From NCBI RefSeq assembly GCF_900250075.1, contig NZ_LT977070.1:868001-932000 (forward strand): DNA of 64,000 nucleotides, read 5' to 3'. This document shows positions 10,569 to 19,299 of the stretch, in pieces; the stretch's first letter is position 1; each line of letters begins with the position of its first letter. The notes beneath the pieces were generated by a model that was given only the letters and a program-made list of their open reading frames with translations, ran no database searches and was not told where the DNA came from. This DNA is from Cupriavidus taiwanensis (GTDB lineage: Bacteria; Pseudomonadota; Gammaproteobacteria; Burkholderiales; Burkholderiaceae). Both the position numbers and the translations under genes were made by a program.

Positions 10569-12035
10569 TTACGGCTGCGGCGCGCGTGCGGTTGGTGCGC
10601 TGGCGCCGGCTTCGCGGTGGCGGCGGCGTTCGCCTTGCGGTGCCGAAGCGCCTGCCGCGCCGGCATCGGCCTGCGCGCCGCTGGCACCGCCCGCACCGCC
10701 CGCACCATCGCGATGGCGCCGTCCGCGCGCGCGCGGCTGGCTGGCCGGCACCACCGCGGCGGCGCGCGCGGCCGGGTCGACGGTCTCGACCGTCATGCCT
10801 TCCTTGAGCCGGTCGGCACCATCGACCACCACGCGCTGGCCGGGCTCGAGCCCCTTGAGCACCGCGCTACGGGTGCCGTCGCCGGGGCCCAGCTCGATCA
10901 CCTGCACCTTGACCTGGCTGGCTTCGTCCACGGTATAGACGAAGGTGCCCTGCTGGCCGCGCTGGATCGCCGCCACCGGGATCACGGTGGCGTCCCTGAG
11001 CGTATCGACGCGCGTGCGCACGTTGACGAACTGGTTGGGGAACAGCATGCCGTCGGCATTGGGAAACACCGCCTTGAGCTTGACCGTGCCGGTGGTGGTG
11101 TCGATCTGGTTGTCGGTGGTCAGCAGCTCGCCTTCGCCCAGCTGGTTGCGCACCTGGCGGTCCCAGGCCTGCACCGGCAGCTTCTCGCCGGCGTTGAGCT
11201 TCTTCAGCACCGAAGGCAGGTTGTCCTCGGGGATGGTGTACATCACCGCGATCGGCTGGATCTGCGTGATCAGCGCGATGCCGTTGGTGTCGCTGGTATT
11301 GACGATATTGCCGGGATCGACCTGGCGCAGGCCGATGCGGCCCGACACCGGCGCCACGATCTTGGTGTAGCCCAGTTGCAGGCGCGCGTTGGCAACGTTG
11401 CCCTGGTCGGTCTTGACCACGCCCTCGTACTGGCGCACCAGCGCGTCCTGGGTATCGACCTGCTGCTTGGAAATCGAGTCCTGGCCCAGCAGCGTGCGGT
11501 AGCGCTGCTGGTCCAGCTTTGCGTTCTGCAGCAGCGCCTGATCGCGCGCCAGCTGGCCCACGGCCTGGTCGAGCGCGGCCTGGAACGGGCGCGGGTCGAT
11601 CTCGGCCAGCACGTCGCCGGCCCTGACCATCTGGCCTTCCTTGAACAGCACCTTGAGCAGCGGCCCGGACACCTGCGCGCGCACGGTCACGTTGGAGACC
11701 GGGGTCACGTTGCCGAGCCCGTTCAGGACCACGTCCATGTCGCGCTGGGCCACGGTGGCGACCACCACCGGCGAGCGCGGCATGCCGGCCGGACCTCCTG
11801 GACCTCCCCGGCCTCCCGCCGCGGGTGCGCTGGCACCGCCGGGGCGCGCCGCGCTGCCCTGGGGGGCGTCGCCGCGGTGCGCATGCCAGTACCAGCCGGC
11901 CCCGGCCAGCAACAGCACCAGCAGCCCGGCATACAGCGGGCGCCGGTTCCGGCGCGGCGGTTTGCCGGACGGGCCGGGAGGGCGGGACGACGGGGAGGGG
12001 GAGGGGTGGGTTTGGCCTGGTTCGGGGTTGGACAT
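10569..12035 (-). CDS. mdtA: RND efflux periplasmic adaptor (MdtA-like membrane fusion protein)
   Basis: A 488-residue adaptor. After a basic, proline-rich cytosolic tail there is one membrane anchor (about residues 34-48), then a Gly/Ala/Pro linker, a lipoyl/hairpin/beta-barrel core (GNVTPVSNVTVRAQVSG; PVSGRIGLRQVDPGNIV) and a C-terminal membrane-proximal domain. The last 80 or so residues are Ala/Gly/Arg/Pro-rich low complexity that ordinary adaptors lack. It bridges the permeases and the outer membrane factor. It is the first gene of the four-gene operon; the promoter must lie in the 335-bp gap before the divergent two-component genes. Confidence 0.93.
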   Translation of the reverse strand: MSNPEPGQTHPSPSPSSRPPGPSGKPPRRNRRPLYAGLLVLLLAGAGWYWHAHRGDAPQGSAARPGGASAPAAGGRGGPGGPAGMPRSPVVVATVAQRDMDVVLNGLGNVTPVSNVTVRAQVSGPLLKVLFKEGQMVRAGDVLAEIDPRPFQAALDQAVGQLARDQALLQNAKLDQQRYRTLLGQDSISKQQVDTQDALVRQYEGVVKTDQGNVANARLQLGYTKIVAPVSGRIGLRQVDPGNIVNTSDTNGIALITQIQPIAVMYTIPEDNLPSVLKKLNAGEKLPVQAWDRQVRNQLGEGELLTTDNQIDTTTGTVKLKAVFPNADGMLFPNQFVNVRTRVDTLRDATVIPVAAIQRGQQGTFVYTVDEASQVKVQVIELGPGDGTRSAVLKGLEPGQRVVVDGADRLKEGMTVETVDPAARAAAVVPASQPRARGRRHRDGAGGAGGASGAQADAGAAGASAPQGERRRHREAGASAPTARAPQP

Positions 12036-12370
12036 GTCCGCAATCCTGGGAACGGCGCGCGCGGCGCACCGTCATGTGTTCTGCTGGCAAGTGACGATGC
12101 CGCAGTATGCCGCATCGCCATGGGTGCCGGCCGGCCTCGGGGGCAGCGGGCCCGCAAGCGCCGGCGTGCCGGCGAGTGCCGCGCGGCGCGCATGGGGCGG
12201 CACCGGCGGCAAGTCATGCGGCAAGGATAATGTGCGGGCACGGACGCCCGTATTTCGGCATCCGGCCGATTTATTACAGAGGATTACCAGGACCCCGCGT
12301 GTAACCTGCGGAAACAAAACCGTCCGGCCCCGCCGGCATATGTGGCGCCGGGGCTGACTATCATGTGCCT
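12036..12370. promoter_or_regulatory. Divergent intergenic region between efflux operon and two-component system
   Basis: This 335-bp gap separates the adaptor start (12035, minus) from the response regulator start (12371, plus). It holds no convincing gene. Both promoters must lie here, and it is the natural place for binding by the adjacent response regulator. I could not pick out promoter boxes or a repeated operator with confidence. Confidence 0.5.
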
Positions 12371-13114
12371 ATGCGAACGAACCAGCCTACCCAGATCCTC
12401 GTCGTCGACGATGATCCCGAACTGCGCGACCTGCTGCGCGAGTACCTGACCCAGCAGGGCTTCGCCGTCTCGGTGATGCATGACGGCGACGGCCTGCAGG
12501 CGCGCCTGGAGCGCGAGCGGCCGGCGCTGATCGTGCTGGACCTGATGATGCCCAAGGTCGACGGCCTGACCGCGCTGCGCAACCTGCGCGCCCGCAACGA
12601 CGATATCCCGGTGATTCTGCTGACCGCCCGCAGCGACGAGATCGACCGCATCGTCGGCCTCGAGATCGGCGCCGACGACTATCTCGGCAAGCCGTTCTCG
12701 CCGCGCGAGCTGCTGGCGCGCATCAACGCGGTGCTGCGCCGCAAGCTGGCGCGCCCGGCGGCGGCGCCCGAGGACCGCGAGTCGGTTGCGTTCGGGCCGT
12801 TCCGCGTCAACTTCCGCCAGCGCTCGCTGACGCGTGCCGGCCAGGCGCTGTCGATCAGCGATACCGAGTTCGCGCTGCTCAAGCTGCTGCTGATGCATCC
12901 GCTCGAAGTGCTGTCGCGCGAGCGCATCGTCGAGCTGATGTACGGCAGCGCCAGCGGCATCAGCGACCGCGGCATCGACGTGCAGATCTGGCGCCTGCGC
13001 CGGCTGCTGGATGAGGACGCGCAGCGCCCGCGCTACATCCAGACCGTGCGCGGCCGCGGCTACACCTTCGTGCCCGACGAAGCGGAAGAGATTCCCGCGG
13101 GCCTCCCCGAATAA
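12371..13114 (+). CDS. OmpR/PhoB-type response regulator
   Basis: A 247-residue regulator. The receiver domain shows Asp13-15 acid cluster, phospho-acceptor Asp57 (VLDLMMPK), Thr85 and Lys107 (GKPF). The C-terminal winged helix starts near residue 145 and ends with the VRGRGYTFV wing typical of OmpR proteins. ATG at 12371 is chosen over a GTG two codons upstream. It pairs with the kinase 33 bp downstream, and by position it probably controls the divergent RND operon, a BaeSR-like relation that is inferred and not shown. Confidence 0.93.
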   Translation: MRTNQPTQILVVDDDPELRDLLREYLTQQGFAVSVMHDGDGLQARLERERPALIVLDLMMPKVDGLTALRNLRARNDDIPVILLTARSDEIDRIVGLEIGADDYLGKPFSPRELLARINAVLRRKLARPAAAPEDRESVAFGPFRVNFRQRSLTRAGQALSISDTEFALLKLLLMHPLEVLSRERIVELMYGSASGISDRGIDVQIWRLRRLLDEDAQRPRYIQTVRGRGYTFVPDEAEEIPAGLPE

Positions 13115-13147
13115 CCCGGCGCCGGCGCCACCAGGATCTGCTTGCCG

Positions 13148-14419
13148 ATGAAGTTGCGACGTATCGATACCCTGTTCGGCCGCATTGCGCTGCTGATCGC
13201 CGCGGTGCTGGTGATCAGCCATTTCTCGTGGCTGGCCATCCTGCGCATGGACCGGCGCCAGCAGCAGGTCGACTATTCGGTGGAGCAGATGCTGTTCCAG
13301 CTCGACAGCATCGAGCGCGCGCTCGATGCGCGGCCCCCGGCGAAGCTGCCCAGCCTGGTGGAAACCGCCAACACCGCCGATGCCGACGAGCACGCCACCG
13401 CCCCCAAGGGCGGGCGCTCGCGCCGGCTGGTGGAGCAATTCATCAGCCGCCTGCCTCAAGGCACGGAGATCCGCCTGGAGGACGAGACCACGCCGCGCAT
13501 CTGGATCAAGCTGCCGAGCCGCGCCGACTGGATCGCGATGCCGATCCTGTGGGTCCACAACCCGCCGCCGGACAACCGGCTGGTGCCGGGGGTGATGCTG
13601 GTGGTCGGCGTCGCCATCGTGTTCGCCGTGCTGATCGCATGGCAGATCCAGCGCCCGGTGCGCGACATGGCCAACGCGGCCGCGCTGCTGTCGCGCCAGC
13701 ACGCCGTGCCGCCGCTGCGCGAGCGCGGCCCGCACGAGCTGCGCCAGCTGATCGAGCGCTTCAACCGCATGGTGGCCGACCTCGCGCGCATCGACCAGGA
13801 GCGCAACACCATGCTGGCCGGCATCGCCCACGACCTGAAGACGCCGCTGGCGCGGCTGCGCCTGCGCGCCGAGATGCTGGCCGATCCCAAGGCCGCGGCC
13901 GGGGTCACGCGCGATGTCGATTCGATGGCGGCCATCGTCGAGCAGTTCCTGAGCTTCGCGCAGACCAGTGAGTCGACCGCGCGGCCGGTGCCGGTGGACC
14001 GGCGCGTCAACGAGCTGGCCGCCTCGCTGGCCGAGCAGGAGCGCCAGGTGGTGCTGTCGCTGGGCGCGGGCGAGGGCTTCCGCATGATCGCCACGCAGCT
14101 GGACCGCATCGTCGGCAACCTGGTCGACAACGCCTACGCCTATGGCAAGCCGCCGGTCTGCATCGCGACCTCGCGCACGCCGGACGGCTACATGCTGGTG
14201 GTGGAAGACCGGGGCGTCGGCATTCCCGACGACGACAAGGAACGCGCCACGCTGCCGTTCGTGCGGCTGGATCCGGCGCGCGGCGGCAATGCGCATTCCG
14301 GGCTGGGGCTGGCGATCGTCGACCGGCTGGTGCGGCAGGCGGGGGGCAAGCTCAACCTGGTGAATGCCGACGGGGGCGGGCTGCGGGTGGAGATGCTGTT
14401 TGGGGCGGCTGGCGTGTGA
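13148..14419 (+). CDS. Sensor histidine kinase of the adjacent response regulator
   Basis: A 423-residue EnvZ-like kinase. It has two membrane helices (about residues 12-30 and 145-165) enclosing a periplasmic sensor of roughly 110 residues, then HAMP, the phospho-acceptor H-box AGIAHDLKTPLARL (His228), N-box (IVGNLVDNAYAYG) and G-boxes (VEDRGVGIP, GLGLAIVDRL). The signal it senses is unknown; linkage to an efflux operon suggests envelope stress or a toxic compound. The ATG at 13148 is preferred to a TTG two codons before. Confidence 0.92.
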   Translation: MKLRRIDTLFGRIALLIAAVLVISHFSWLAILRMDRRQQQVDYSVEQMLFQLDSIERALDARPPAKLPSLVETANTADADEHATAPKGGRSRRLVEQFISRLPQGTEIRLEDETTPRIWIKLPSRADWIAMPILWVHNPPPDNRLVPGVMLVVGVAIVFAVLIAWQIQRPVRDMANAAALLSRQHAVPPLRERGPHELRQLIERFNRMVADLARIDQERNTMLAGIAHDLKTPLARLRLRAEMLADPKAAAGVTRDVDSMAAIVEQFLSFAQTSESTARPVPVDRRVNELAASLAEQERQVVLSLGAGEGFRMIATQLDRIVGNLVDNAYAYGKPPVCIATSRTPDGYMLVVEDRGVGIPDDDKERATLPFVRLDPARGGNAHSGLGLAIVDRLVRQAGGKLNLVNADGGGLRVEMLFGAAGV

Positions 14420-14435
14420 TGACCGCTGGTGTACT

Positions 14436-14557
14436 CCCTCTCCCGCTTGCGGGAGAGGGTTGGGGAGAGGACGGGAGCTTCAACGAAGTACGAGCCGTCG
14501 CAATTGCCAGCGCCTGCCCTCTCCCCCGGCCCCTCTCCCGCAAGCGGGAGAGGGGAG
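14436..14557. repeat. Pair of opposed REP-like palindromes
   Basis: Two palindromic units built on CTCTCCCGC-TTGCGGGAGAG (14436-14459 and about 14530-14556) are in inverted orientation and extended by matching flanks (GGTTGGGGAGAGG against CCTCTCCCCCGGCC), so the element is a near-perfect long palindrome of about 120 bp. It lies between the kinase gene and the convergent plsY gene and may act as a shared terminator or as a dispersed mobile repeat. Confidence 0.7.
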
Positions 14558-14612
14558 CAAACCGGCCGCCTGCTGACGCCCGCAGCCGTTTGCGGCAAAG
14601 CCATTCAAACCT

Positions 14613-15221
14613 TCAAACCTTCTTCTTCTCCCCGATCCGGCTTTCCTTCCCCGCCAGCAGCTTGGCAATGTTCTGCCGGTGCCGCGCAATCAGCAGCACG
14701 CTGATGACGAAGATCGCGCCGGCCATCACATCCACGCCGTTCATCAGCACATGGAAGAACGGCGCGAAGATCGCGGCCACCAGCGCGGCCAGCGACGAGT
14801 AGCGGAAAAAGAAGGCGATGATCAGCCAGGTGGCCAGCGTGCCGAGGCCCAGGATGGGGTTGATCGCCAGCAGGATGCCGGCCGCGGTGGCAACGCCCTT
14901 GCCGCCGGCGAAGCGGTGGAATACGGGGAACAGGTGGCCCAGGAACACGGCCAGCGCCACCATGGCCAGGCCGGTGTCGTTGAGGCCGTACGCCGGGCCG
15001 AAGCGCGCCGCCAGCCAGACCGCCAGCCAGCCCTTCAGGGCATCGCCGATCAGGGTCAGGATCGCCGCCTTCTTGTTGCCGGTGCGCAGCACGTTGGTGG
15101 CGCCGGGGTTGCCCGAGCCATAGGAGTGCGGATCCGGCAGCCCCATCAGCTTGCTGACGACCACAGCGAAGGAAATGGAGCCGATCAGGTAAGCGGCAAG
15201 GGCAAAAAGCAGATTGGCCAT
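14613..15221 (-). CDS. plsY: Glycerol-3-phosphate acyltransferase PlsY
   Basis: A 202-residue polytopic inner-membrane enzyme that transfers an acyl group from acyl-phosphate to glycerol-3-phosphate, the first step of phospholipid synthesis. The three conserved PlsY motifs are visible: [12 protein letters not shown] in the first cytosolic loop, the FAGGKGVAT motif near residue 100, and a conserved Pro/Gly region in the last helices. The open frame extends upstream, but family proteins begin at this ATG ([15 protein letters not shown]). The C-terminus is charged (KKKV). Confidence 0.95.
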   Translation of the reverse strand: MANLLFALAAYLIGSISFAVVVSKLMGLPDPHSYGSGNPGATNVLRTGNKKAAILTLIGDALKGWLAVWLAARFGPAYGLNDTGLAMVALAVFLGHLFPVFHRFAGGKGVATAAGILLAINPILGLGTLATWLIIAFFFRYSSLAALVAAIFAPFFHVLMNGVDVMAGAIFVISVLLIARHRQNIAKLLAGKESRIGEKKKV

Positions 15222-15345
15222 GTGGAGTGGGATGTTTTCAGGCTGGCGCGATTGTAGCGCGGCAGGGGCCTGGCCACGACCGTGACTACCCGGATTGGCG
15301 TGGAGGCTTGCTTCGGTCTGGAGCGGCGCCACGCGGCCGGCAAGT

Positions 15346-15837
15346 TCAGTCCGGCAGCGCGCACTGCACCGGCTGGGCCTCGAGCAGCGCGGGCAGCAGC
15401 TTCGGGTCCAGGCTGACCAGGTAGCCGCGGCGCCCGCCGTTGATATAGATGCGCGCCAGTTCCAGCACGGTCGCTTCCACATACACCGGCATGCGCTTCT
15501 TCGTGCCGAACGGCGAGGTGCCGCCCACCAGGTAGCCGCTGTGCCGCTGCGCCACCTCGGGCTTGCACGGCTGCACGCTCTTGCGCCCGGTCTGGCGCGC
15601 CAGGTTCTTGGTCGAGACCGAGCAGTCGCCGTGCATCAGCACCACCAGCGGCTGCGCGCGCTCGTCCTCCATGATCAGGGTCTTGACCACGTCATGCTCG
15701 GGTACGCCCAGCTGGCGCGCCGATTCGCCGGTGCCGCCGTGCTCGACATAGTCATAGGGGTGTTCGCCGAAGGCCACGCCGTGCTTGCGCAGGAACTGGG
15801 TGGCAGGGGTTTCGGAGACGTGCTTGGTCTTGCTCAT
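15346..15837 (-). CDS. ybaK: YbaK/EbsC family aminoacyl-tRNA deacylase
   Basis: A 163-residue protein of the YbaK/ProX editing-domain fold. In the family it hydrolyses mischarged Cys-tRNA(Pro). Visible family features are the N-terminal [12 protein letters not shown] segment, the conserved Lys in [10 protein letters not shown], and [20 protein letters not shown] towards the C-terminus. The frame stays open upstream into the xerD region, but ATG 15837 begins the conserved domain. It lies 19 bp after xerD on the same strand and may be cotranscribed. Confidence 0.92.
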   Translation of the reverse strand: MSKTKHVSETPATQFLRKHGVAFGEHPYDYVEHGGTGESARQLGVPEHDVVKTLIMEDERAQPLVVLMHGDCSVSTKNLARQTGRKSVQPCKPEVAQRHSGYLVGGTSPFGTKKRMPVYVEATVLELARIYINGGRRGYLVSLDPKLLPALLEAQPVQCALPD

Positions 15838-15856
15838 GGCGATCGCTGTGTGCCGC

Positions 15857-16795
15857 TCAGCCGCGCGGATGGTGCTGCTGGTGCAGCTCGCGCAGGCGTT
15901 CGCGGGCGACGTGGGTATAGATCTGGGTGGTGGAAATATCAGCGTGGCCCAGCAGCAACTGCACCACGCGCAGGTCGGCGCCGTGGTTGAGCAGGTGCGT
16001 GGCAAAGGCATGGCGCAGCGTGTGCGGCGACAGCGGGGCATGCACGCCGGCATCGCGCGCATGGCGCTTGATCAGGTGCCAGAACGCCTGCCGCGTCATG
16101 CCTTCGCCGCGCTGCGTGACGAACAGCGCGTCGCAGGCGCGCCCGGCCAGCAGCGCCGGTCGCGCGCTCGCCAGGTAGCGCCGCAGCCAGTCGCCGGCCT
16201 GCTGGCCGAACGGCACCAGCCGCTCCTTGTCGCCCTTGCCGCCGACCACGCGCGCCACGCCCTCGTTCAGGCCGATCTCGACGGTCTTCATCTGGGTCAG
16301 CTCCGACACGCGCAGCCCGCTCGCGTACATCAGCTCGAGCATGGTGCGGTCGCGCAGGCCCAGCGGGGTGTCGGTGTCGGGCGCCTCCAGCAGCGCGTCG
16401 ACCTGGGCCTCGGTCAGGGTCTTGGGGTAGCGCGGCGGCTGCTTGGCGGGGCGCAGCAGCAGGCAGGGATCGGCCTGCACCAGGTGCTCGCGCAGCGCCC
16501 ACTGGTAGAAGCGGCGGAACACCGCCAGGCGCCGGTTGGCCGACGACGCGCGGGTCTGGGTATGGCGCGCGCTGAAGTACGCCGACAGCGCGCCGTCGTC
16601 GGCGCCGAGCAGCTCGCCGCGCTGCTCCTGCTGCAGCCAGCGCGCCAGCAGTGTCAGGTCGCGCCGGTAGGCGTCGATGGTGTTGCGCGAGAGCCCGTCC
16701 TCCAGCCACAGCGCATCGCAGAAGCGGCCGACCAGCGCCTCGTCGGCAGCGCTGGCGACGGCGCTGGGCTCGGCTGCCGCCGGGGCGCCGCTCAT
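15857..16795 (-). CDS. xerD: Tyrosine recombinase XerD
   Basis: A 312-residue site-specific recombinase. The N-terminal SAM-like core-binding domain covers about residues 20-110. The catalytic domain shows Arg in GLRVSE, then HTLRHAFATHLL, then GHADISTTQIYTHV with the nucleophilic Tyr. With XerC it resolves chromosome dimers at dif. Tyrosine recombinases can also be phage integrases, but size, full-length match and housekeeping neighbours favour XerD. Its ATG overlaps the TGA of the upstream ogt gene (16792-16795), so the two are translationally coupled. Confidence 0.9.
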   Translation of the reverse strand: MSGAPAAAEPSAVASAADEALVGRFCDALWLEDGLSRNTIDAYRRDLTLLARWLQQEQRGELLGADDGALSAYFSARHTQTRASSANRRLAVFRRFYQWALREHLVQADPCLLLRPAKQPPRYPKTLTEAQVDALLEAPDTDTPLGLRDRTMLELMYASGLRVSELTQMKTVEIGLNEGVARVVGGKGDKERLVPFGQQAGDWLRRYLASARPALLAGRACDALFVTQRGEGMTRQAFWHLIKRHARDAGVHAPLSPHTLRHAFATHLLNHGADLRVVQLLLGHADISTTQIYTHVARERLRELHQQHHPRG

Positions 16796-17271
16796 ATCAG
16801 CATGGCGCCCTCATGGCGCAGCAGCCAGCGTTTGACGTCGAGGTAGAAGCCGTCTTCGGCATGGTGCGAGAAGCCGCCGATGCCGCGCGCCGAGACTACG
16901 CGATGGCAGGGGACGAGGATCGGGAACGGGTTCTGCCCGCAGGCCTGGCCGACCGCGCGCGGCATCGCGCCGATGGCTTCGGCGATGGTGCCGTAGGTGG
17001 TGGTGGCGCCGCGCGGCACCGCGCAGATGGCCTGCCACACGCGCTGCTGGAAGGCGCTGCCGGCGGCGGCCAGCGGCACGTCGAAGGCGCTGTCGGGATC
17101 GTCGTAATAGGCCGCGAGCTGCGCCGCGAGCCGCTGCGTCAGCGCATCGGCCGGGGCAAGGCCCTCGACGTGCCCGGGAAGGTACACGATGGCCCGGATG
17201 CGCGCGCCGTCCGTGCGCACGCCGATCTTGCCGAACGGGGCGGTAAGGATGGCGTCGTAGGGTGCGGGCAT
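16792..17271 (-). CDS. ogt: Methylated-DNA--protein-cysteine methyltransferase
   Basis: A 159-residue suicide repair protein that removes alkyl groups from O6-alkylguanine. The active-site motif PCHRV carries the acceptor Cys122, preceded by the helix-turn-helix region GTIAEAIGAMPRAVGQAC that binds DNA. There is no AdaA regulatory domain, so it is Ogt-like and not an Ada fusion. ATG 17271 is chosen because upstream in-frame codons (about 30) lack any family similarity. It ends in a 4-base overlap with xerD. Confidence 0.94.
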   Translation of the reverse strand: MPAPYDAILTAPFGKIGVRTDGARIRAIVYLPGHVEGLAPADALTQRLAAQLAAYYDDPDSAFDVPLAAAGSAFQQRVWQAICAVPRGATTTYGTIAEAIGAMPRAVGQACGQNPFPILVPCHRVVSARGIGGFSHHAEDGFYLDVKRWLLRHEGAMLI

Positions 17272-17324
17272 GGCGGTCAGGCTGGGGCGAATGCTGGATT
17301 CTAGTGCTTTTTGGCGCGGCCAAG

Positions 17325-17350
17325 AAAAAAGGGCCGCCTCGCGGCGGCCC
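17325..17350 (-). terminator. Terminator downstream of the Bug protein gene
   Basis: On the minus strand GGGCCGCC-GCGA-GGCGGCCC (stem 17331-17350) is followed by a run of T (complement of 17325-17330). It ends transcripts from the Bug gene at 17378 before they enter ogt. Confidence 0.85.
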
Positions 17351-17377
17351 CTTGCGGGTGGCGTCACACCGGCCGGA

Positions 17378-18346
17378 TCATTGCTCCAGCTTGATGTTCT
17401 GCACCTTCACGAGATTCTTCATCTTGTCGAATTCCTTCTTGATCTCGGCCGCGTGCTGCGCCGGCGTGTTGCCCGACGGCTCGGCGCCGGCGGTGCGCAG
17501 GCGCTGCTGGAAGTCCTTGTCCTGCAGGGCCTTGACGGCGGCTTCGTTGAGCTTCTTGATGACCTCGTCAGGCGTGCCGGCCGGCGCCACCAGGCCGTAC
17601 CAGGCCGGATCGTTCGGCTCTTTCAGGCCCATTTCGCCGAAGGTCGGCACATTGGGCAGCGACTCGAGGCGCTTGTTCCAGGCCACCACGATCGGACGCA
17701 GCTTGTTGGCCTTGATGTAGGGCATCGACGACGGCAGGTTGTCGACCATGATCGGCACCTGGCCGGCCAGCACGTCGTTCAGTGCCGGGCCCGCGCCGCG
17801 GTACGGGATATGGACCATGAAGGTCTTGGTCGAGACCTTGAACTGCTCGCCCAGCATGTGGCCGAAGCCGCAGGTGCCCGACGACGCGTACGAATACTTG
17901 CCAGGGTTGGCCTTCAGCACGGCCAGGAACTCCTTGTAGTCCTTGGCCGGGAAGTTGGGGTTCACCGCGATCACGTTGGCGACGTTGGCCAGGTTGGTGA
18001 TGGGCTTGAAGTCCTTGATCGGGTCGTACGACAGCTTGGGGTTGCAGGCCGGGTTCACGGCCATGGTCGAGACCGTCGAGATGCCGATGGTATAGCCGTC
18101 CGGCGCGGCCTTGGCGATGGCGTCGGCGCCGATCGAACCGCCCCCGCCGGCGCGGTTTTCCACCACCACCGGCTGGCCCAGGATGCGGCTCATCTGGTCC
18201 GCCGCGCCGCGGCCGACGATGTCGGTGGTGCCGCCGGGTGCGAACGGAATGATCAGGCGGATCGGCTTGGTGGGGTAGCTCTGGGCTTGCGCCGCGGTGG
18301 CGGCGGCCGCCAGGGCCAGGGTCAGTGCGAGTTTGCCAGCTTGCAT
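17378..18346 (-). CDS. Bug/TctC family periplasmic solute-binding protein
   Basis: A 322-residue protein with a cleavable signal peptide (cut near AAQAQS, residue 22) and the family opening SYPTKPIRLIIPFAPGGTTD. A ligand-binding loop (IPYRGAGPALNDVLAGQVPI) lies in the middle. Bug proteins bind carboxylates or other small acids in the periplasm, and some partner with TctAB permeases. No tctA/tctB gene is adjacent, so this is an orphan receptor. It is followed by its own terminator. The ligand is unknown. Confidence 0.92.
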   Translation of the reverse strand: MQAGKLALTLALAAAATAAQAQSYPTKPIRLIIPFAPGGTTDIVGRGAADQMSRILGQPVVVENRAGGGGSIGADAIAKAAPDGYTIGISTVSTMAVNPACNPKLSYDPIKDFKPITNLANVANVIAVNPNFPAKDYKEFLAVLKANPGKYSYASSGTCGFGHMLGEQFKVSTKTFMVHIPYRGAGPALNDVLAGQVPIMVDNLPSSMPYIKANKLRPIVVAWNKRLESLPNVPTFGEMGLKEPNDPAWYGLVAPAGTPDEVIKKLNEAAVKALQDKDFQQRLRTAGAEPSGNTPAQHAAEIKKEFDKMKNLVKVQNIKLEQ

Positions 18347-18449
18347 GAGATCATGTCTCCCGTCAGAAATCCGGGCAGGATGCCGCCCGGAAGCAAAAAA
18401 ACCGTCGCAGTGCCACAGGTCGGGCGGTGCGCCGGCAGCGTAATCTGGG

Positions 18450-19121
18450 TCAGCCGCCCAGCAGGCCGCGCTTGACCCCGGCGTCGACCGGGTGTTCGCC
18501 CAGGAACACCCGCAGCAGGGCCTGGTAAAAGTCTTCGCCGGGAATCGGCCGGCCGCGCGGCGTGCCGTTGATGGCGACGACCGTCCCCGTTTGCGGGGAA
18601 AAATCCACGTTGATGACGTCGCCCTTGTGCGCGGTGCCGATCTCGCCCAGGGCGCGCTCGAACTGTACCAGCCGCGCCGCCAGCGCCTGCATCTGCGCCT
18701 CGCTGTGGTTGTCGCGCATGCCCTGGCGAATCGCGCGCACCACCGCCGGCGGCTCGGTCTCGCGCAGGATGCGTAACTGTAGCCGCTTGGCGCCGGACGT
18801 GCCCAGTACCACGGCCGCGTTGCGGGCCTTTTCCTCCAGGTACAGCGCGGCCACGTAACCCTTGGTCAGGAAGCCGGTGCGCAGCGCCGCGCCATTGAGC
18901 TGCAGCTCCTTGCCGCCCACGCGCGCCGCGTCGTCGAAACGCACGCCGGCGATCTCGAGCGCGCGCGCCGGCCCCGGTACGGCATGCACCACGGCCGCGG
19001 CGCCGAGCGCTGCCAGCACGACGGCCAGGCGCAGGCGGCGGCCCGGCCGGAAAGCAGGGCTGAGTCGGGAGCGGAGGAAGGTGTCCACGCGCAGGCGCGC
19101 GGAACGGATGCGGGACAACAT
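18450..19121 (-). CDS. Periplasmic chalcone-isomerase-like protein
   Basis: About 223 residues if started at ATG 19121; ATG 19145 is an alternative and neither has a strong ribosome site. A basic N-terminus is followed by a hydrophobic signal segment ending at ARALE. The mature part shows the chalcone-isomerase-like fold pattern (EIAGVRF, KGYVAALYLEE, DFSPQTGTVVAINGTPRG, FYQALLRVFLGEHPVD). Bacterial members are secreted and their function is unknown; they are not expected to process flavonoids. The gene stands alone, divergent from the AEC carrier. Confidence 0.8.
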   Translation of the reverse strand: MLSRIRSARLRVDTFLRSRLSPAFRPGRRLRLAVVLAALGAAAVVHAVPGPARALEIAGVRFDDAARVGGKELQLNGAALRTGFLTKGYVAALYLEEKARNAAVVLGTSGAKRLQLRILRETEPPAVVRAIRQGMRDNHSEAQMQALAARLVQFERALGEIGTAHKGDVINVDFSPQTGTVVAINGTPRGRPIPGEDFYQALLRVFLGEHPVDAGVKRGLLGG

Positions 19122-19299
19122 GGCGGCAGGCGTACAACTTGGCATGTCATGCTGCCCGAAATCTGGAAAAATACCTATCCGTATCTGCCCTAGTCTGCAC
19201 ATTCCGGCGGTTTTGCCGTTATCTCTCCCCGCCGCGGTTTCTGTGCGACGGCTGCCCGGCAGTGCCGCGCCACTGCAATCACAACAACAACAACCCTGG

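Noticed and set aside
15857..16795. Phage integrase with an integrated element
   Set aside because: The tyrosine recombinase is full-length XerD-like and surrounded by housekeeping genes, with no att repeats, phage genes or tRNA nearby.
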